DNA of 64,000 nucleotides from Peptacetobacter hiranonis (lineage in GTDB: Bacteria > Bacillota > Clostridia > Peptostreptococcales > Peptostreptococcaceae), in contig NZ_CP036523.1 of assembly GCF_008151785.1 (NCBI RefSeq), positions 744,001 through 808,000 of the forward strand. Direction: 5' to 3'. The notes under the pieces are model-generated. The model ran no database searches. It saw nothing but the letters and a program-made list of their open reading frames with translations, and had not been told where the DNA came from. Each line of letters starts with the position of its first letter. The first letter of the stretch is position 1. This document shows positions 53,814-63,208 of this stretch, piece after piece. The position numbers and the translations under genes were made by a program.

Positions 53814-54905
53814 ATGACGGGCAAAGATAATAAAAATAAAAACAAGGGAAATTCAAATAAAAAAAGTAATGTTATATATATAGATAGAAATAAAAAAACT
53901 GGTCAGATAAGTACAAAGAATACAACTAAAAATAATAAAAATACTACAAAAGAAAAAAATAATGTAGAAAAGAATAAACCAGTAAAAACAAAACAAAATA
54001 CTTCGGTAAAAAAATCTAATGCTAATAGTAGTAAGAAAGCAAAAAAAATTAAAAAACCTAAAACATCAAATAATACTCCTAAGAAGAAGGGGAGAAAGAT
54101 TAAATGGGAAAGAGTTGCAATCGCAGTTCTTTTGGTTGTGGCATTAGGATTTTGTGGAGTTAAGGGAGTGCAGATGATAAAAGGTAAATTATCAAGTGCA
54201 AATTCATCCACTATAGAAAATAACTCTGGAAGTAGTAGCTCAGCAAATAATGAAAATTCTGCAGCTGGGGATAGTACAGATAAAAAACATCCAACAAAAG
54301 GGCAGTATGATTTGGATGATGAGAAAAAGCGGCAATCGAAAAAATATAATATTGTTGTAGATGCAGGACATGGAGGAAATGACAAAGGATCTATTGATAG
54401 TACAGAAACTGTATATGAAAAGGATATAGCACTTCAGATAGCTAAAAAGGTAGCTTCAAGGCTGGGGAGAGAGTCTGATGTAAATGTAATAATGACTAGA
54501 ACTGAGGATAAGTATGTAAGTTTAGAAGAAAGAGCTGAAATTGCGAAGAGAGCCAATGCAGATGCTTTAATCTCTATACATCTAAATGCACAGAAAAAAT
54601 ACGGCGATGCAAATGGACTTGAAACATGGTACAGAAATGGTGCTACAGATGGATCTAAAGAACTTGCTAACTCTGTACAACAGACAACGGCATCTTATGT
54701 CGAGATAATGAGTAGAGGAATACTTCGGAATAGCTTTGAAATACTTAGAGAAACAACAATGCCAGCAGTATTAGTTGAATGCGGATTTATAACTAATGTA
54801 TCTGATATGAAAAAATTAAATGATCCCAACTTCCAAGATATGCTAGCAGAGGGAATAATGCAGGGAACTCTTACGTTTTTAGATGAAAAAAATGGCAAAA
54901 ATTAG
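53814..54905 (+). CDS. Membrane-anchored N-acetylmuramoyl-L-alanine amidase, 363 aa
   Basis: The cytoplasmic N-terminal ~95 residues are Lys/Asn/Thr-rich low complexity. A membrane anchor lies at about 101-121 (RVAIAVLLVVALGFCGVKGV), then a Ser/Asn linker, then Amidase_3 at about 177-360 (YNIVVDAGHGGNDKG, EKDIALQIAKK, ALISIHLNAQ, VLVECGFITN with catalytic Glu). All zinc ligands are present. It cleaves peptidoglycan stem peptides close to the membrane. An amidase lies at the matching place upstream of camA in C. difficile, as far as I recall. Confidence 0.88.
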   Translation: MTGKDNKNKNKGNSNKKSNVIYIDRNKKTGQISTKNTTKNNKNTTKEKNNVEKNKPVKTKQNTSVKKSNANSSKKAKKIKKPKTSNNTPKKKGRKIKWERVAIAVLLVVALGFCGVKGVQMIKGKLSSANSSTIENNSGSSSSANNENSAAGDSTDKKHPTKGQYDLDDEKKRQSKKYNIVVDAGHGGNDKGSIDSTETVYEKDIALQIAKKVASRLGRESDVNVIMTRTEDKYVSLEERAEIAKRANADALISIHLNAQKKYGDANGLETWYRNGATDGSKELANSVQQTTASYVEIMSRGILRNSFEILRETTMPAVLVECGFITNVSDMKKLNDPNFQDMLAEGIMQGTLTFLDEKNGKN

Positions 54906-54941
54906 TATAAATAAATATTTATCTACTTTGAGGGGCTTATT

Positions 54942-56762
54942 ATGGAAAAATTTAAAGCGGCGAGATTATATGAAAATAATTTAGATATAGAAAAAAGAAA
55001 AAGATATGGTATCTACTACACTCCAGTAGAAATGGTTGAGTATATAGTAGACAATACGGTTGGAAAATTAGATGTATTAAAAAATCCATGTCCTAAAATT
55101 TTGGATTCATCTTGTGGATGTGGAAATTTTTTGGTGTATGCTTTTGAAAAATTGATTAAAATATTTGAAGAAAAGTCCGAAGAACTAGTTGAAAAATATG
55201 GAGATGAAAGTTTTAAAAAGGAAAATATACCCAGATATATTCTAAAAAATTGTATATACGGAACAGATACAGACAAGGAAGCTGTAGAAATAACTAAAAG
55301 GCTTTTGACTAAGGTCGCTATTTTAGGTAAATATGAAGAACCTATTGCAAACGATGATTTAGAAGAAGAAGAAAGCTGGGATGAGTATAAAGCAACCTAC
55401 TTAAATGAGGATAATTGGAATACAAGTCTATTTAAGATGAATATATATAATCAAGATGGATTAAAAATAAATTGGAAAACAAAGTTTGATATTATAATTG
55501 GAAATCCACCGTATGTCGGGCATAAACTTCTTACAAAAGAGTATAAACAATTTATAATGACAAAGTACAGAGAAGTTTATAGAGATAAATCAGACTTATA
55601 TTTCTGTTTTTATAAAAATTCTCTAGAATTATTAAAAGATGATGGAGTAATTCATTTGATAACACCTAGATATTTTTTAGAAAGTATATCCGCTGAATTG
55701 CTTAGAAATTACTTGGAAAAAAATGCAGAAATCGAGGAGATAATAGACTTTCTTGGGGCAGAGGTATTTGACTGTGTAGGTATTTCTGCGTGCATAATAC
55801 GAATGAGAAAAAAAGGATATGGAATTTCTACAACCAATATATATAGAAAGAAATCAGATAAGTATGTATATGTAAATGATAGAAAAAATCTTGTCGAGAG
55901 TGTAGAGGAAATAAAGAATAATACAAAAGATTTTGAGAGCATAAAAATATCTACAAGTAGATTGCAATCAGATTGGATTATAGCAAATGAAAAGGATATG
56001 GAGCTGTATCTTAGAATTGAAAAAATGCAAGGGTATAGGCTTTATGAAATAGCGGAAAGTTCTCAAGGTGTTATAACTGGATGCGATAAGGCGTTTATCT
56101 TAAAAAATAACGATAATAGATTAAAAAATATAACGCCTAAACTTTTGAAAGACCTTGCAAAGAGTAGAGATATAGAAAAATATGTAATTCCTAAAGTTAA
56201 TCACAAGATGATATATTCTAATGATATAAAATGTGAGGATGATGAGAAATATATTTTTGAAAATTGTATAAATCCGTATAAAGAAAAGTTAGAAAACAGA
56301 AGAGAGTGCTTAAAATGTATTAGAAAGTGGTATGAACTACAGTGGGGGAGAGAAAAAAGCGTATTTGAGAGAACTAAAGTTATGTATCCCTATAAATCTA
56401 GAGAAAATAAATTTGCTGTAGATTACGATAATTTATACAGCAGCGCAGATGTATACTCTTTTTATTTAAAAGATGAGTACAAGGAAGAATTTTCATATGA
56501 GTATATTGTAGCTCTTTTAAACTCTTCAATATACGACAAGTATTATAAAATAAATGCAAAAAAGATGAGTAGGGGAATTTATGATTATTATCCTAATAAA
56601 GTTATGAAGATGAAGATCTTTAAGGGAGATAATTATGAAAAAATAGAAGAATATTCCAAAAAAATTATGGAAAAAAAGCTGAATATATCGGATAATATAG
56701 ATAAGCTTATACAAAAGATAGATTTGTTAGTTGAGGAAGATATCTTTAAAGACAAATTTTAA
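54942..56762 (+). CDS. camA: Orphan N6-adenine DNA methyltransferase, CamA-like, 606 aa
   Basis: Type II (Eco57I/TaqI-like) gamma-class adenine methyltransferase. RYGIYYTPVEMVEYIVD at about 22; motif I KILDSSCGCGNFLVYAFEKL (about 52-71); YGTDTDKEAVEI; catalytic motif IV IIGNPPYVGH (NPPY about 187-190); then a C-terminal target-recognition part (SQGVITGCDKAFIL…, YSSADVYSFYLKDEY…). No restriction gene is adjacent. C. difficile CamA methylates the last A of CAAAAA and affects sporulation; the flanking order (amidase, methylase, patatin, ptsH, ptsI) matches its locus. Ortholog status is therefore likely, but target specificity is not proved by the sequence. Confidence 0.78.
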   Translation: MEKFKAARLYENNLDIEKRKRYGIYYTPVEMVEYIVDNTVGKLDVLKNPCPKILDSSCGCGNFLVYAFEKLIKIFEEKSEELVEKYGDESFKKENIPRYILKNCIYGTDTDKEAVEITKRLLTKVAILGKYEEPIANDDLEEEESWDEYKATYLNEDNWNTSLFKMNIYNQDGLKINWKTKFDIIIGNPPYVGHKLLTKEYKQFIMTKYREVYRDKSDLYFCFYKNSLELLKDDGVIHLITPRYFLESISAELLRNYLEKNAEIEEIIDFLGAEVFDCVGISACIIRMRKKGYGISTTNIYRKKSDKYVYVNDRKNLVESVEEIKNNTKDFESIKISTSRLQSDWIIANEKDMELYLRIEKMQGYRLYEIAESSQGVITGCDKAFILKNNDNRLKNITPKLLKDLAKSRDIEKYVIPKVNHKMIYSNDIKCEDDEKYIFENCINPYKEKLENRRECLKCIRKWYELQWGREKSVFERTKVMYPYKSRENKFAVDYDNLYSSADVYSFYLKDEYKEEFSYEYIVALLNSSIYDKYYKINAKKMSRGIYDYYPNKVMKMKIFKGDNYEKIEEYSKKIMEKKLNISDNIDKLIQKIDLLVEEDIFKDKF

Positions 56763-56794
56763 TAAGATGCATTTTGCATCAGAAGAGGTGTATT

Positions 56795-58000
56795 ATGAGA
56801 GGTCTAGTTCTTGAAGGTGGAGGTACAAAAGGTGCCTACCAAATAGGTGCATATAAAGCACTTAAAGGAATGGGTATGGATTTTCAAGGAATTACAGGTT
56901 CTTCAATAGGTGCATTGAATGGTGCATATATGGTTCAGAATGATATACGTATTATGGAGGAAATATGGCTTGAGTACGATTATAAGCATTTTATAAATGT
57001 AGATTTTGAAACGTATGAAAAGCTAAAGGATATGGATTTGAGCATGAAGCGGATGAACCAGATTCTTTCTCTTATAAAGAAGTCATTTAAAGAAAATGAC
57101 GGAATCGACATTACTCCACTTAGGGAGATGCTAGAGGATACTTTGGATGAGGATAAAATAAGAAACAAGGGAATAGACTTTGGAATGGTTACTATGTATA
57201 TAGATAAAAAACTAAATCCACAGTCGTTATTTTTAGAGGATATACCAAAGGGCAGACTAGTGGACTATCTAATAGCGAGTGCCAGTCTACCTATATTCAA
57301 AATGAATGTAATGGACAATAAGCTATATGTAGATGGAATGTTTGTCGATAATCTACCTATTGGAATGCTTGAAAAGAAAGGCTACAAAGATATAGTAGCT
57401 ATTAGAATTCAGGACAATTTACAAGGTACAATCAGTATAAAAAAACACAGCGACTTAAATCTAAAAGTTATATATCCATCAGAATATCTAGGTGGCTCTA
57501 TGAATAAGGATAGAGATCATATTCAGAAAAATATAAACTTAGGATATTTAGATACAATGAAAACTTTTGAAAAGTACGATGGAGTTAGATTCTATTTTAG
57601 AAATGCTGGCGATATTACAGAAGATATGTGCTTTGAAAAACTAAGACGTATGAAAAAAGAAGATATAAATCTTCTTTGTCAAGTATTCAATATGAGAAGA
57701 AATCCTGATTTAAGAACTTTAATGGAGGCTATTATTCCTAAAGCTGGAGAGCTATTAGCACTACCAAGGAATTTTACCTACAGAGATTTATACTTTGCGC
57801 TTTATGAAAATGCACTTGAGCGCAAGGGAAAAAATAGGGTTAAAGTCTACGATATTAATTCAGTAATAAATGATACATATCGAGATAATTTAATAGATTA
57901 TAGAGAGTTGCGTAGAGAAGAAGCTAGACTTAATATTAAACAAAAGAAAGAACACAGAAAATCTGTGCTTGTAGATTGCTTTATATCTAATTTAAAATAG
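56795..58000 (+). CDS. Patatin-like phospholipase, 401 aa
   Basis: RGLVLEGGGTKGAYQIGAYKAL with the oxyanion glycine loop, nucleophile GSSIGALNG (GxSxG) at about 38, and DGMFVDNLP with the catalytic-dyad Asp (DG motif) at about 186. Followed by a basic C-terminal region of about 200 residues. Intracellular lipid acyl hydrolase. ATG 56795 has AGAGGTG upstream. It lies 32 bases after the methylase and probably shares its transcript. Confidence 0.88.
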   Translation: MRGLVLEGGGTKGAYQIGAYKALKGMGMDFQGITGSSIGALNGAYMVQNDIRIMEEIWLEYDYKHFINVDFETYEKLKDMDLSMKRMNQILSLIKKSFKENDGIDITPLREMLEDTLDEDKIRNKGIDFGMVTMYIDKKLNPQSLFLEDIPKGRLVDYLIASASLPIFKMNVMDNKLYVDGMFVDNLPIGMLEKKGYKDIVAIRIQDNLQGTISIKKHSDLNLKVIYPSEYLGGSMNKDRDHIQKNINLGYLDTMKTFEKYDGVRFYFRNAGDITEDMCFEKLRRMKKEDINLLCQVFNMRRNPDLRTLMEAIIPKAGELLALPRNFTYRDLYFALYENALERKGKNRVKVYDINSVINDTYRDNLIDYRELRREEARLNIKQKKEHRKSVLVDCFISNLK

Positions 58001-58144
58001 TGTAATATATACTGTAAATTATGTATATCAATATACTTTTAGATGTAAAAAGCTACAAAAATTTGTAAGAAAAACCTATCTTTTATGTTATACATAATTT
58101 TCAAAAAGATTTTAAAAAAATTTTTATTAAAATATTAATGAAAG

Positions 58145-58243
58145 TTGTCGAAAAAAATAAAATTTAGTAGTATAATAGATAAAGATAGCCGAGTGGGAAC
58201 TTAATAATACCGTCGGACAAAAAATGTCCCACTAGAGTGGGGT
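58145..58243 (+). promoter_or_regulatory. Promoter and structured leader of ptsHI
   Basis: TATAAT at 58171-58176 with TCGAAA (58148-58153) 17 bp upstream. The leader contains AGTGGGA (58192-58198), complementary to TCCCACT (58227-58233), and GGAC/GTCC (58215-58218/58226-58229), which share bases and so exclude each other; AGTGGGG follows. No poly-T tract is present, so any control would act on translation or stability. Confidence 0.4.
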
Positions 58244-58295
58244 AGATATAGATAATATAATTTAAATTAAAAAACACTTCAGGAGGAATTTAAAA

Positions 58296-58556
58296 ATGGA
58301 AAAAAAATTAACAGTTATCAACGAAACAGGGTTACACGCTAGACCAGCAGGAATGTTCGTTAAAGGAGCATCTGAATTCAAATCAACAGTAGAAATAGAA
58401 TCTAATGGTAAAAAAGTAAACGCTAAATCAATAATGGGTGTAATGAGCTTAGGTTTATCAAAAGGAACTGAATTCACTCTAATAGCAAACGGAGAAGATG
58501 AAGAAGCAGCTATAGCTAAATTATCTGAAATGGTTGAATCAGGATTCGGTGAATAA
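58296..58556 (+). CDS. ptsH: Phosphocarrier protein HPr, 86 aa
   Basis: Receives phosphate from enzyme I on His-15 (GLHARPAGMFV) and passes it to PTS sugar transporters. The regulatory Ser-46 site (AKSIMGVMSLGLSKG) typical of Gram-positive HPr is present, so control by HPr kinase is expected. Strong AGGAGGAA ribosome site. ptsI follows 41 bases later. Confidence 0.97.
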   Translation: MEKKLTVINETGLHARPAGMFVKGASEFKSTVEIESNGKKVNAKSIMGVMSLGLSKGTEFTLIANGEDEEAAIAKLSEMVESGFGE

Positions 58557-58597
58557 GAATCGGTTATAAATAATTAATCTTTTAGGAGGATATGGTT

Positions 58598-60310
58598 ATG
58601 GCATTCAAAGGAACTGGAGCTTCTCCTGGTATAGCACTAGGTAAAGCACTTGTTGTAGAACATAAAGAGCTTGTTATAGAAAAAAGAACTATAACAGATG
58701 TAGATGCTGAAATAGCTAAATTAAGAGATGCTGTTCAGGTATCTAAAGTTGAACTAGAAAAAGTTAAAGAAAAAGCAGCTAAAGAATTAGGTGAAGCTGA
58801 AGCTGAAATATTCGGGGCACACCTTTTAGTTTTAGAAGATCCAGAATTAACTGGTGCAGCAGAAGCTAAAATAGCTGACGAAAAAGTTAATGCTGATTTC
58901 GCATTAAACGAAATAAAAGAAATGTTCGTTGCAATGTTTGAATCTATGGACAATGAGTACATGAGAGAAAGAGCAGCAGACATAAAAGACGTTACAAACA
59001 GAGTGTTAAGACACTTATTAGGAATAAAAGTAGTAGATTTATCTGCATTAGATGAAGAAGTAGTACTAGTTGCTCACGACTTAACTCCATCAGATACAGC
59101 TACTATGAACAAAAAAATGGTTTTAGGATTCCTTACTAATATAGGAGGAAGAACTTCTCATACAGCTATAATGGCTAGAACTCTTGAAATAGCAGCAGTT
59201 GTAGGTCTTACTGACATAACTGAAAACGTTAAAGATGGAGATTTCGTAGTATTCAATGGGGATACTGGAGAAGTTATAATAAATCCAGACGAAGAAACAA
59301 AAGCAGCTTATGCAGCTAAAAAACAGGCTTTCGAAGAAGAAAAGAAAGCTTTAGAATTATTAAAAGGTAAAGAATCTGTTACTTTAGACGGAAGAAGAGT
59401 AGAACTTGCAGGTAATATAGGTACTCCAAACGATATAGAAGGTCTTATAAAAAATGACGCTGAAGGTGTTGGACTATACAGAACTGAATTCTTATATATG
59501 GACTCAGACAAATTACCAGAAGAAGATACTCAGTTTGAAGCATATAAAGCAGTATTAGAAGGAATGAGCGGTAAACCAATCGTTATAAGAACTCTTGATA
59601 TAGGTGGAGATAAGAAATTAGACTATCTTCCTCTAGATGAAGAAATGAACCCATTCTTAGGATACAGAGCTATAAGATTATGCTTAGATAGAACAGATAT
59701 ATTCAAAACTCAGTTAAGAGCATTATACAGAGCGAGTGTATATGGAAAATTAAGAATAATGTTCCCTATGATATCTTCATTAGAAGAATTATTACAGGCT
59801 AAAGAAATAGTTAAAGAAGTTCAGGCTGAATTAGATGCTGAAGGTATAGCATACGCAAAAGATGTAGAAATAGGTATGATGATAGAAGTACCATCTGCAG
59901 CAGTTATATCTGATGTACTTGCTAAACATGTTGACTTCTTCTCTATAGGAACAAATGACTTAATACAGTACACTACTGCAGTTGACAGAATGAACCAGAA
60001 AATAAGCTACTTATACAACCAGTTCAATCCAGCTGTGTTAAGACTTATAAAAATGGTTATAGACAACGCACATAAAGAAGGTAAATGGGTTGGAATGTGT
60101 GGAGAAGCAGCAGGAGATCAGATGATGATACCAATACTTCTTGGATTCGGATTAGATGAATTCTCTATGTCTCCAATATCTATACTTCCAGCAAGAAAAC
60201 TTATAACTTCAGTAAATGAAGCAGATATGAAAAAATTTGCTGATGAAGTACTAGCAATGGGAACTGCTGAAGAAATAAAAGCACACGTTGCAAATACTTT
60301 CTGTAAATAA
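58598..60310 (+). CDS. ptsI: PTS enzyme I (phosphoenolpyruvate-protein phosphotransferase), 570 aa
   Basis: Takes phosphate from PEP to HPr. N-terminal HPr-binding helices, phospho-His loop GGRTSHTAIMART (about 185-197), PEP-binding barrel with VGLYRTEFLYMD, IRTLDIGGDK, FSIGTNDLIQYTTAVDR, and the Cys-containing WVGMCGEAAGD. ATG 58598 is preferred over 58592 because AGGAGG (58584-58589) is then 8 bases away and the protein begins MAFKGTGASPGIALG. Full length. Confidence 0.97.
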   Translation: MAFKGTGASPGIALGKALVVEHKELVIEKRTITDVDAEIAKLRDAVQVSKVELEKVKEKAAKELGEAEAEIFGAHLLVLEDPELTGAAEAKIADEKVNADFALNEIKEMFVAMFESMDNEYMRERAADIKDVTNRVLRHLLGIKVVDLSALDEEVVLVAHDLTPSDTATMNKKMVLGFLTNIGGRTSHTAIMARTLEIAAVVGLTDITENVKDGDFVVFNGDTGEVIINPDEETKAAYAAKKQAFEEEKKALELLKGKESVTLDGRRVELAGNIGTPNDIEGLIKNDAEGVGLYRTEFLYMDSDKLPEEDTQFEAYKAVLEGMSGKPIVIRTLDIGGDKKLDYLPLDEEMNPFLGYRAIRLCLDRTDIFKTQLRALYRASVYGKLRIMFPMISSLEELLQAKEIVKEVQAELDAEGIAYAKDVEIGMMIEVPSAAVISDVLAKHVDFFSIGTNDLIQYTTAVDRMNQKISYLYNQFNPAVLRLIKMVIDNAHKEGKWVGMCGEAAGDQMMIPILLGFGLDEFSMSPISILPARKLITSVNEADMKKFADEVLAMGTAEEIKAHVANTFCK

Positions 60311-60319
60311 TTAATTGAA

Positions 60320-60525
60320 ATATAGGGGATATCGCAGTTTTTGTGATATCTCCTTTTTTAATACCTTGAAATAGATATTGCAATCTTTCTCCAGGCTTCA
60401 GCGCCCCACATGTTTATGTAACACATTTCAATGATGTGGGGCGCTTGCAGAATTGTCGATGCGATTTGCAATATCTACATCAAGGAAAAAGTAGATATCA
60501 CTAGAAAACTGCGATATCCTATATA
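60320..60525. repeat. Long nested palindromic element E5 (includes ptsI terminator)
   Basis: Outer arms ATATAGG(GG)ATATCGCAGTTTT…GTGATATCT…CCTTGA…TAGATATTGCAA are inverted on the far side (60468-60525). The inner core has CTCCAGGCTTCAGCG (60389-60403), a CCCCACAT/ATGTGGGG stem around TTTATGTAACACATTT, and GCGCTTGCAGAATTGTCGA. The core matches E4 and more weakly E1-E3. The left arm contains a ptsI terminator-like hairpin followed by TTTTTT. The rest of 60526-60762 holds no gene. Confidence 0.78.
60324..60359 (+). terminator. ptsI terminator inside element E5
   Basis: GGGGATATCGCA…TGTGATATCTCC imperfect hairpin followed by TTTTTT. Confidence 0.7.
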
Positions 60526-60762
60526 TCAATCAATTTATTTGCCAGAAGTGCATTTGCAATTGTGTGCTTATTTCTTTGTGCAGTTTGTAAAGTTGGGGAA
60601 GTAGTAGGTTATATTTTTTTATTTTGGCTATTATCTATTTAGAGGAGGTTTTTGGGGCTTTAATGGGATAAATGCTGAAAAGAAGGTAGACTTTTTTCTT
60701 TAAATACTTTAAAATTATATAGGTATAGTAATGTGAATTTTTTATTAGAGAGGAGATACGAT

Positions 60763-61602
60763 ATGCTAAGAAGAGTGAAGTCTTTAGCTTTGTGTGCAGT
60801 GCTTGCTTTTTCTGTTTTTGCGACTGGATGTACTAAGGATTTAGTTACTAAGGTTACAGATAAGAATGTTAACGGAATTGTGAGCGATTATACACAGGTG
60901 TATAAGTATTATGAGAAGCTAAGAAAAGATATGTTATCAATAGATAAATTAAGACATAAGGGTGGTAGTGAAAAAACTGCTCAGAAGCTAACAGCTGATA
61001 TAGAGAAGAATCTTACTAAGGTAAAGGATCTTGATTATAAGTATGATAATATGTACAATGCTCAGAAATATCTTGAAAAGTGCTATAAGGATATAAAGAA
61101 GGCTAGTGAGGGTGCTATAGGCAATCACGACAAGTACGATAAGAATATAGTTAAGTTTAAGGAAAATTTTGGAGAGTTCAAGAGATATATGGCACTTGCA
61201 AGAGCAGATATATCTAAGGTCAGAGGTACGTCAGATGATAGTTCAAGTGTTGTAGAAGAGGAAAATACTACTAATACAGATGATGCATCTACAGCTGATA
61301 CAGAGAACTCTACAGAGGAAAAAGATGCAAATGATATAATAACAGGTGTTGTAGAAGATGTTAAGAACCGGAATAAAGGAGAGGAATTAGACGCTGATTT
61401 AGAAAGCGCAATAAAAGAAAATGGGTTCCTTTCTGGTCAGGAGTACAAGGCTAACGGTGGAAGTGAAGCAAACCTAGAAAAAGAAGCTAAAAAGATGTTT
61501 GATGAGCTAGAAAATGATAATCCTATAAAAGCTACTCAGAAATCAAAAGCTAAAAGAGTATTTATAAATGCTTTTAAAGAAGGGTATGCAGATTATCAAT
61601 AG
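60763..61602 (+). CDS. Putative lipoprotein, 279 aa
   Basis: Signal with a lipobox-like end (VLAFSVFATGC, Cys-23). The mature part is mostly charged helix (about 30-160), an acidic Ser/Thr/Asp-rich linker (about 165-205; SSSVVEEENTTNTDDAS) and a C-terminal helical domain. ATG 60763 is preceded by AGAGAGGAGA. No family was recognised. Likely anchored to the outer face of the membrane. Confidence 0.7.
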   Translation: MLRRVKSLALCAVLAFSVFATGCTKDLVTKVTDKNVNGIVSDYTQVYKYYEKLRKDMLSIDKLRHKGGSEKTAQKLTADIEKNLTKVKDLDYKYDNMYNAQKYLEKCYKDIKKASEGAIGNHDKYDKNIVKFKENFGEFKRYMALARADISKVRGTSDDSSSVVEEENTTNTDDASTADTENSTEEKDANDIITGVVEDVKNRNKGEELDADLESAIKENGFLSGQEYKANGGSEANLEKEAKKMFDELENDNPIKATQKSKAKRVFINAFKEGYADYQ

Positions 61603-61644
61603 AGAGTTTTTATGATCATATAGAATAAAAATATGAAGTATATT

Positions 61645-61688
61645 AGACGATGATTTTATATAATTTATAAAATTATCGTCTATTTTTT
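61645..61688 (+). terminator. Terminator of lipoprotein gene
   Basis: AGACGAT…ATCGTCT with an inner AATTTATAAAATT-type pairing, then TTTTTTT. Confidence 0.75.
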
Positions 61689-62446
61689 TGCTGAAAAGCA
61701 GTATTTTTTTGCTTAAAGCCAATTTGAAACTAGAAAAATTCTTACATATTTATTATCAATAATATCAAAAATGATAAGATTAACTTATTAAAAAATGAGA
61801 AAAAATTTGAGGATTTTGTGAGAAGAATTTGACGCATAATGTTAAAATAGCTAAATTATATGATTTTGCCGGTGAAAAAATATATTCTAGGCAAAAAAAT
61901 AGACTATAAAATAGTAAAGAAAAAACAAAAAATAATTTCTTTTATATAATAGATAAAAATTACAAAAAGAAACAACCTACAACGAGATTGGAGTATGTTT
62001 ATTTTTGACTTAGTATAAAAATTTACAAAAGTTAGAAAATACGTATTCGTTTTATAAATAACAATAAAATAACAACTTCAAAAGAAAAAATTCATTGTAG
62101 GTGTGCAAGTTGTTTGTTGTAAGTTGTTGTTGGAATAGATGGAATTTTATTGGGAGATTTAAAAATATTGAAATATCAACTAAAAATCGTGATAACTTTT
62201 TATGTTATATAAGTAACGAAGAATTGATGAAATTGATAGAAGTATAGATAAAAAAACTAAAAAGAAAATACAGAATAAAATTATGCAATTTTTGAAAGAT
62301 TTTAAACAGTTAAAAAATGACCTTGAATTAATAATATTTATAGATTATGATATAGACATAGACAAGGAACAAAGAAAATAAATTAAAAAAATATAAAAGA
62401 CAAATTAAAAAAATTAAGTTGAAGGGATTATATGGAGGTGTTCACT
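61689..62446. other. AT-rich 760-bp gap
   Basis: No gene or RNA was recognised. TTGACG (61829-61834) with TAAATT 17 bp later is a weak promoter-like match. The leader of the next gene ends in TGGAGGTG. Confidence 0.4.
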
Positions 62447-62794
62447 ATGAAAAAGAAATTATCAGTATTAGTATCAGGAGTAGCATTAATGGCATTATTT
62501 GCAGCACCAGTATCAGCATTAGTATCAGGAGAAGAAGAAGCAAGTAAAGTTAACTTAAGCTGCTTAGTAGGAGCAGGAGTAGAAGAAGATGTTGCAAAAG
62601 CTCATTTAGTTGATGTATTAAATGTAGCAGAAGAATCAGTTGTATACGATGAAGAAGGAAACAGTGTTGATAAAAAATTCTTAAAAGATGCATACCATGT
62701 ATTTAATGTTGGTGGAGAAAACGTTTTAGTACACAAAAAGACTTTAAAATTATATACTTATGACGCTAACTACAACTTAATACCTGTAAGATAA
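62447..62794 (+). CDS. Small secreted protein, 115 aa
   Basis: Signal peptide about 1-24 (MKKKLSVLVSGVALMALFAAPVSA), similar in its first residues to the S-layer precursors. Mature acidic protein of about 90 residues with one cysteine (NLSCLVGAG), ending NLIPVR. GGAGGTG lies 7 bases before ATG 62447. No family recognised. It has its own terminator. Confidence 0.7.
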   Translation: MKKKLSVLVSGVALMALFAAPVSALVSGEEEASKVNLSCLVGAGVEEDVAKAHLVDVLNVAEESVVYDEEGNSVDKKFLKDAYHVFNVGGENVLVHKKTLKLYTYDANYNLIPVR

Positions 62795-62877
62795 TAGCAA
62801 TTATAAATACGTATTATAAAAATCTAGATGAAAAGGTAATAAAGAAAATATGGGTAATGACATATCAGAGAATAAAT

Positions 62878-62927
62878 AAAGAGATGTATATTTAAACAAA
62901 TCTGTTTAAGTAAGACATCTCTTTTTT
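62878..62927 (+). terminator. Terminator of small secreted protein gene
   Basis: AAAGAGATGT…ACATCTCTTTTTT, with an inner TTAAACA/TGTTTAA stem. Confidence 0.85.
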
Positions 62928-63084
62928 GATGGTAAAATAATAGTATTTGAAATTAGTGTGAATATAGTATATTATAGAGATAATATGAATATAGTATATA
63001 TAGAATAAAAGAATAAAATATGTTGTATATATAGCTTTTAAAAAAGTTACAATTTTTTTTCTATCAAAAATTATAATAATAAGA

Positions 63085-63170
63085 TATAATTAAAAGGAAA
63101 AACAGTAATTGATAGAATCATGGTGAATAATACTCACCAACTCAGAGGTTAAATTAAAGTTGGTTGATTC
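63085..63170 (+). promoter_or_regulatory. Promoter and three-way-junction-like leader of zinc-ribbon gene
   Basis: TATAAT at 63085-63090 (no clear -35). The following leader can fold as GAATCA (63115-63120) with TGATTC (63165-63170), enclosing TGGTGA-ATAATAC-TCACCA (63121-63139) and CCAACT/AGTTGG (63137-63142/63158-63163). The two inner hairpins share CCA, so they may compete. The ribosome site at about 63196 is outside. Confidence 0.4.
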
Positions 63171-63208
63171 GATACATATTTGATTACATTAAAGAAGGGA
63201 GTGATGAA

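Noticed and set aside
54942-56762. Part of a restriction-modification system
   Set aside because: No endonuclease gene or second domain is seen within 10 kb; neighbours are an amidase and a patatin.
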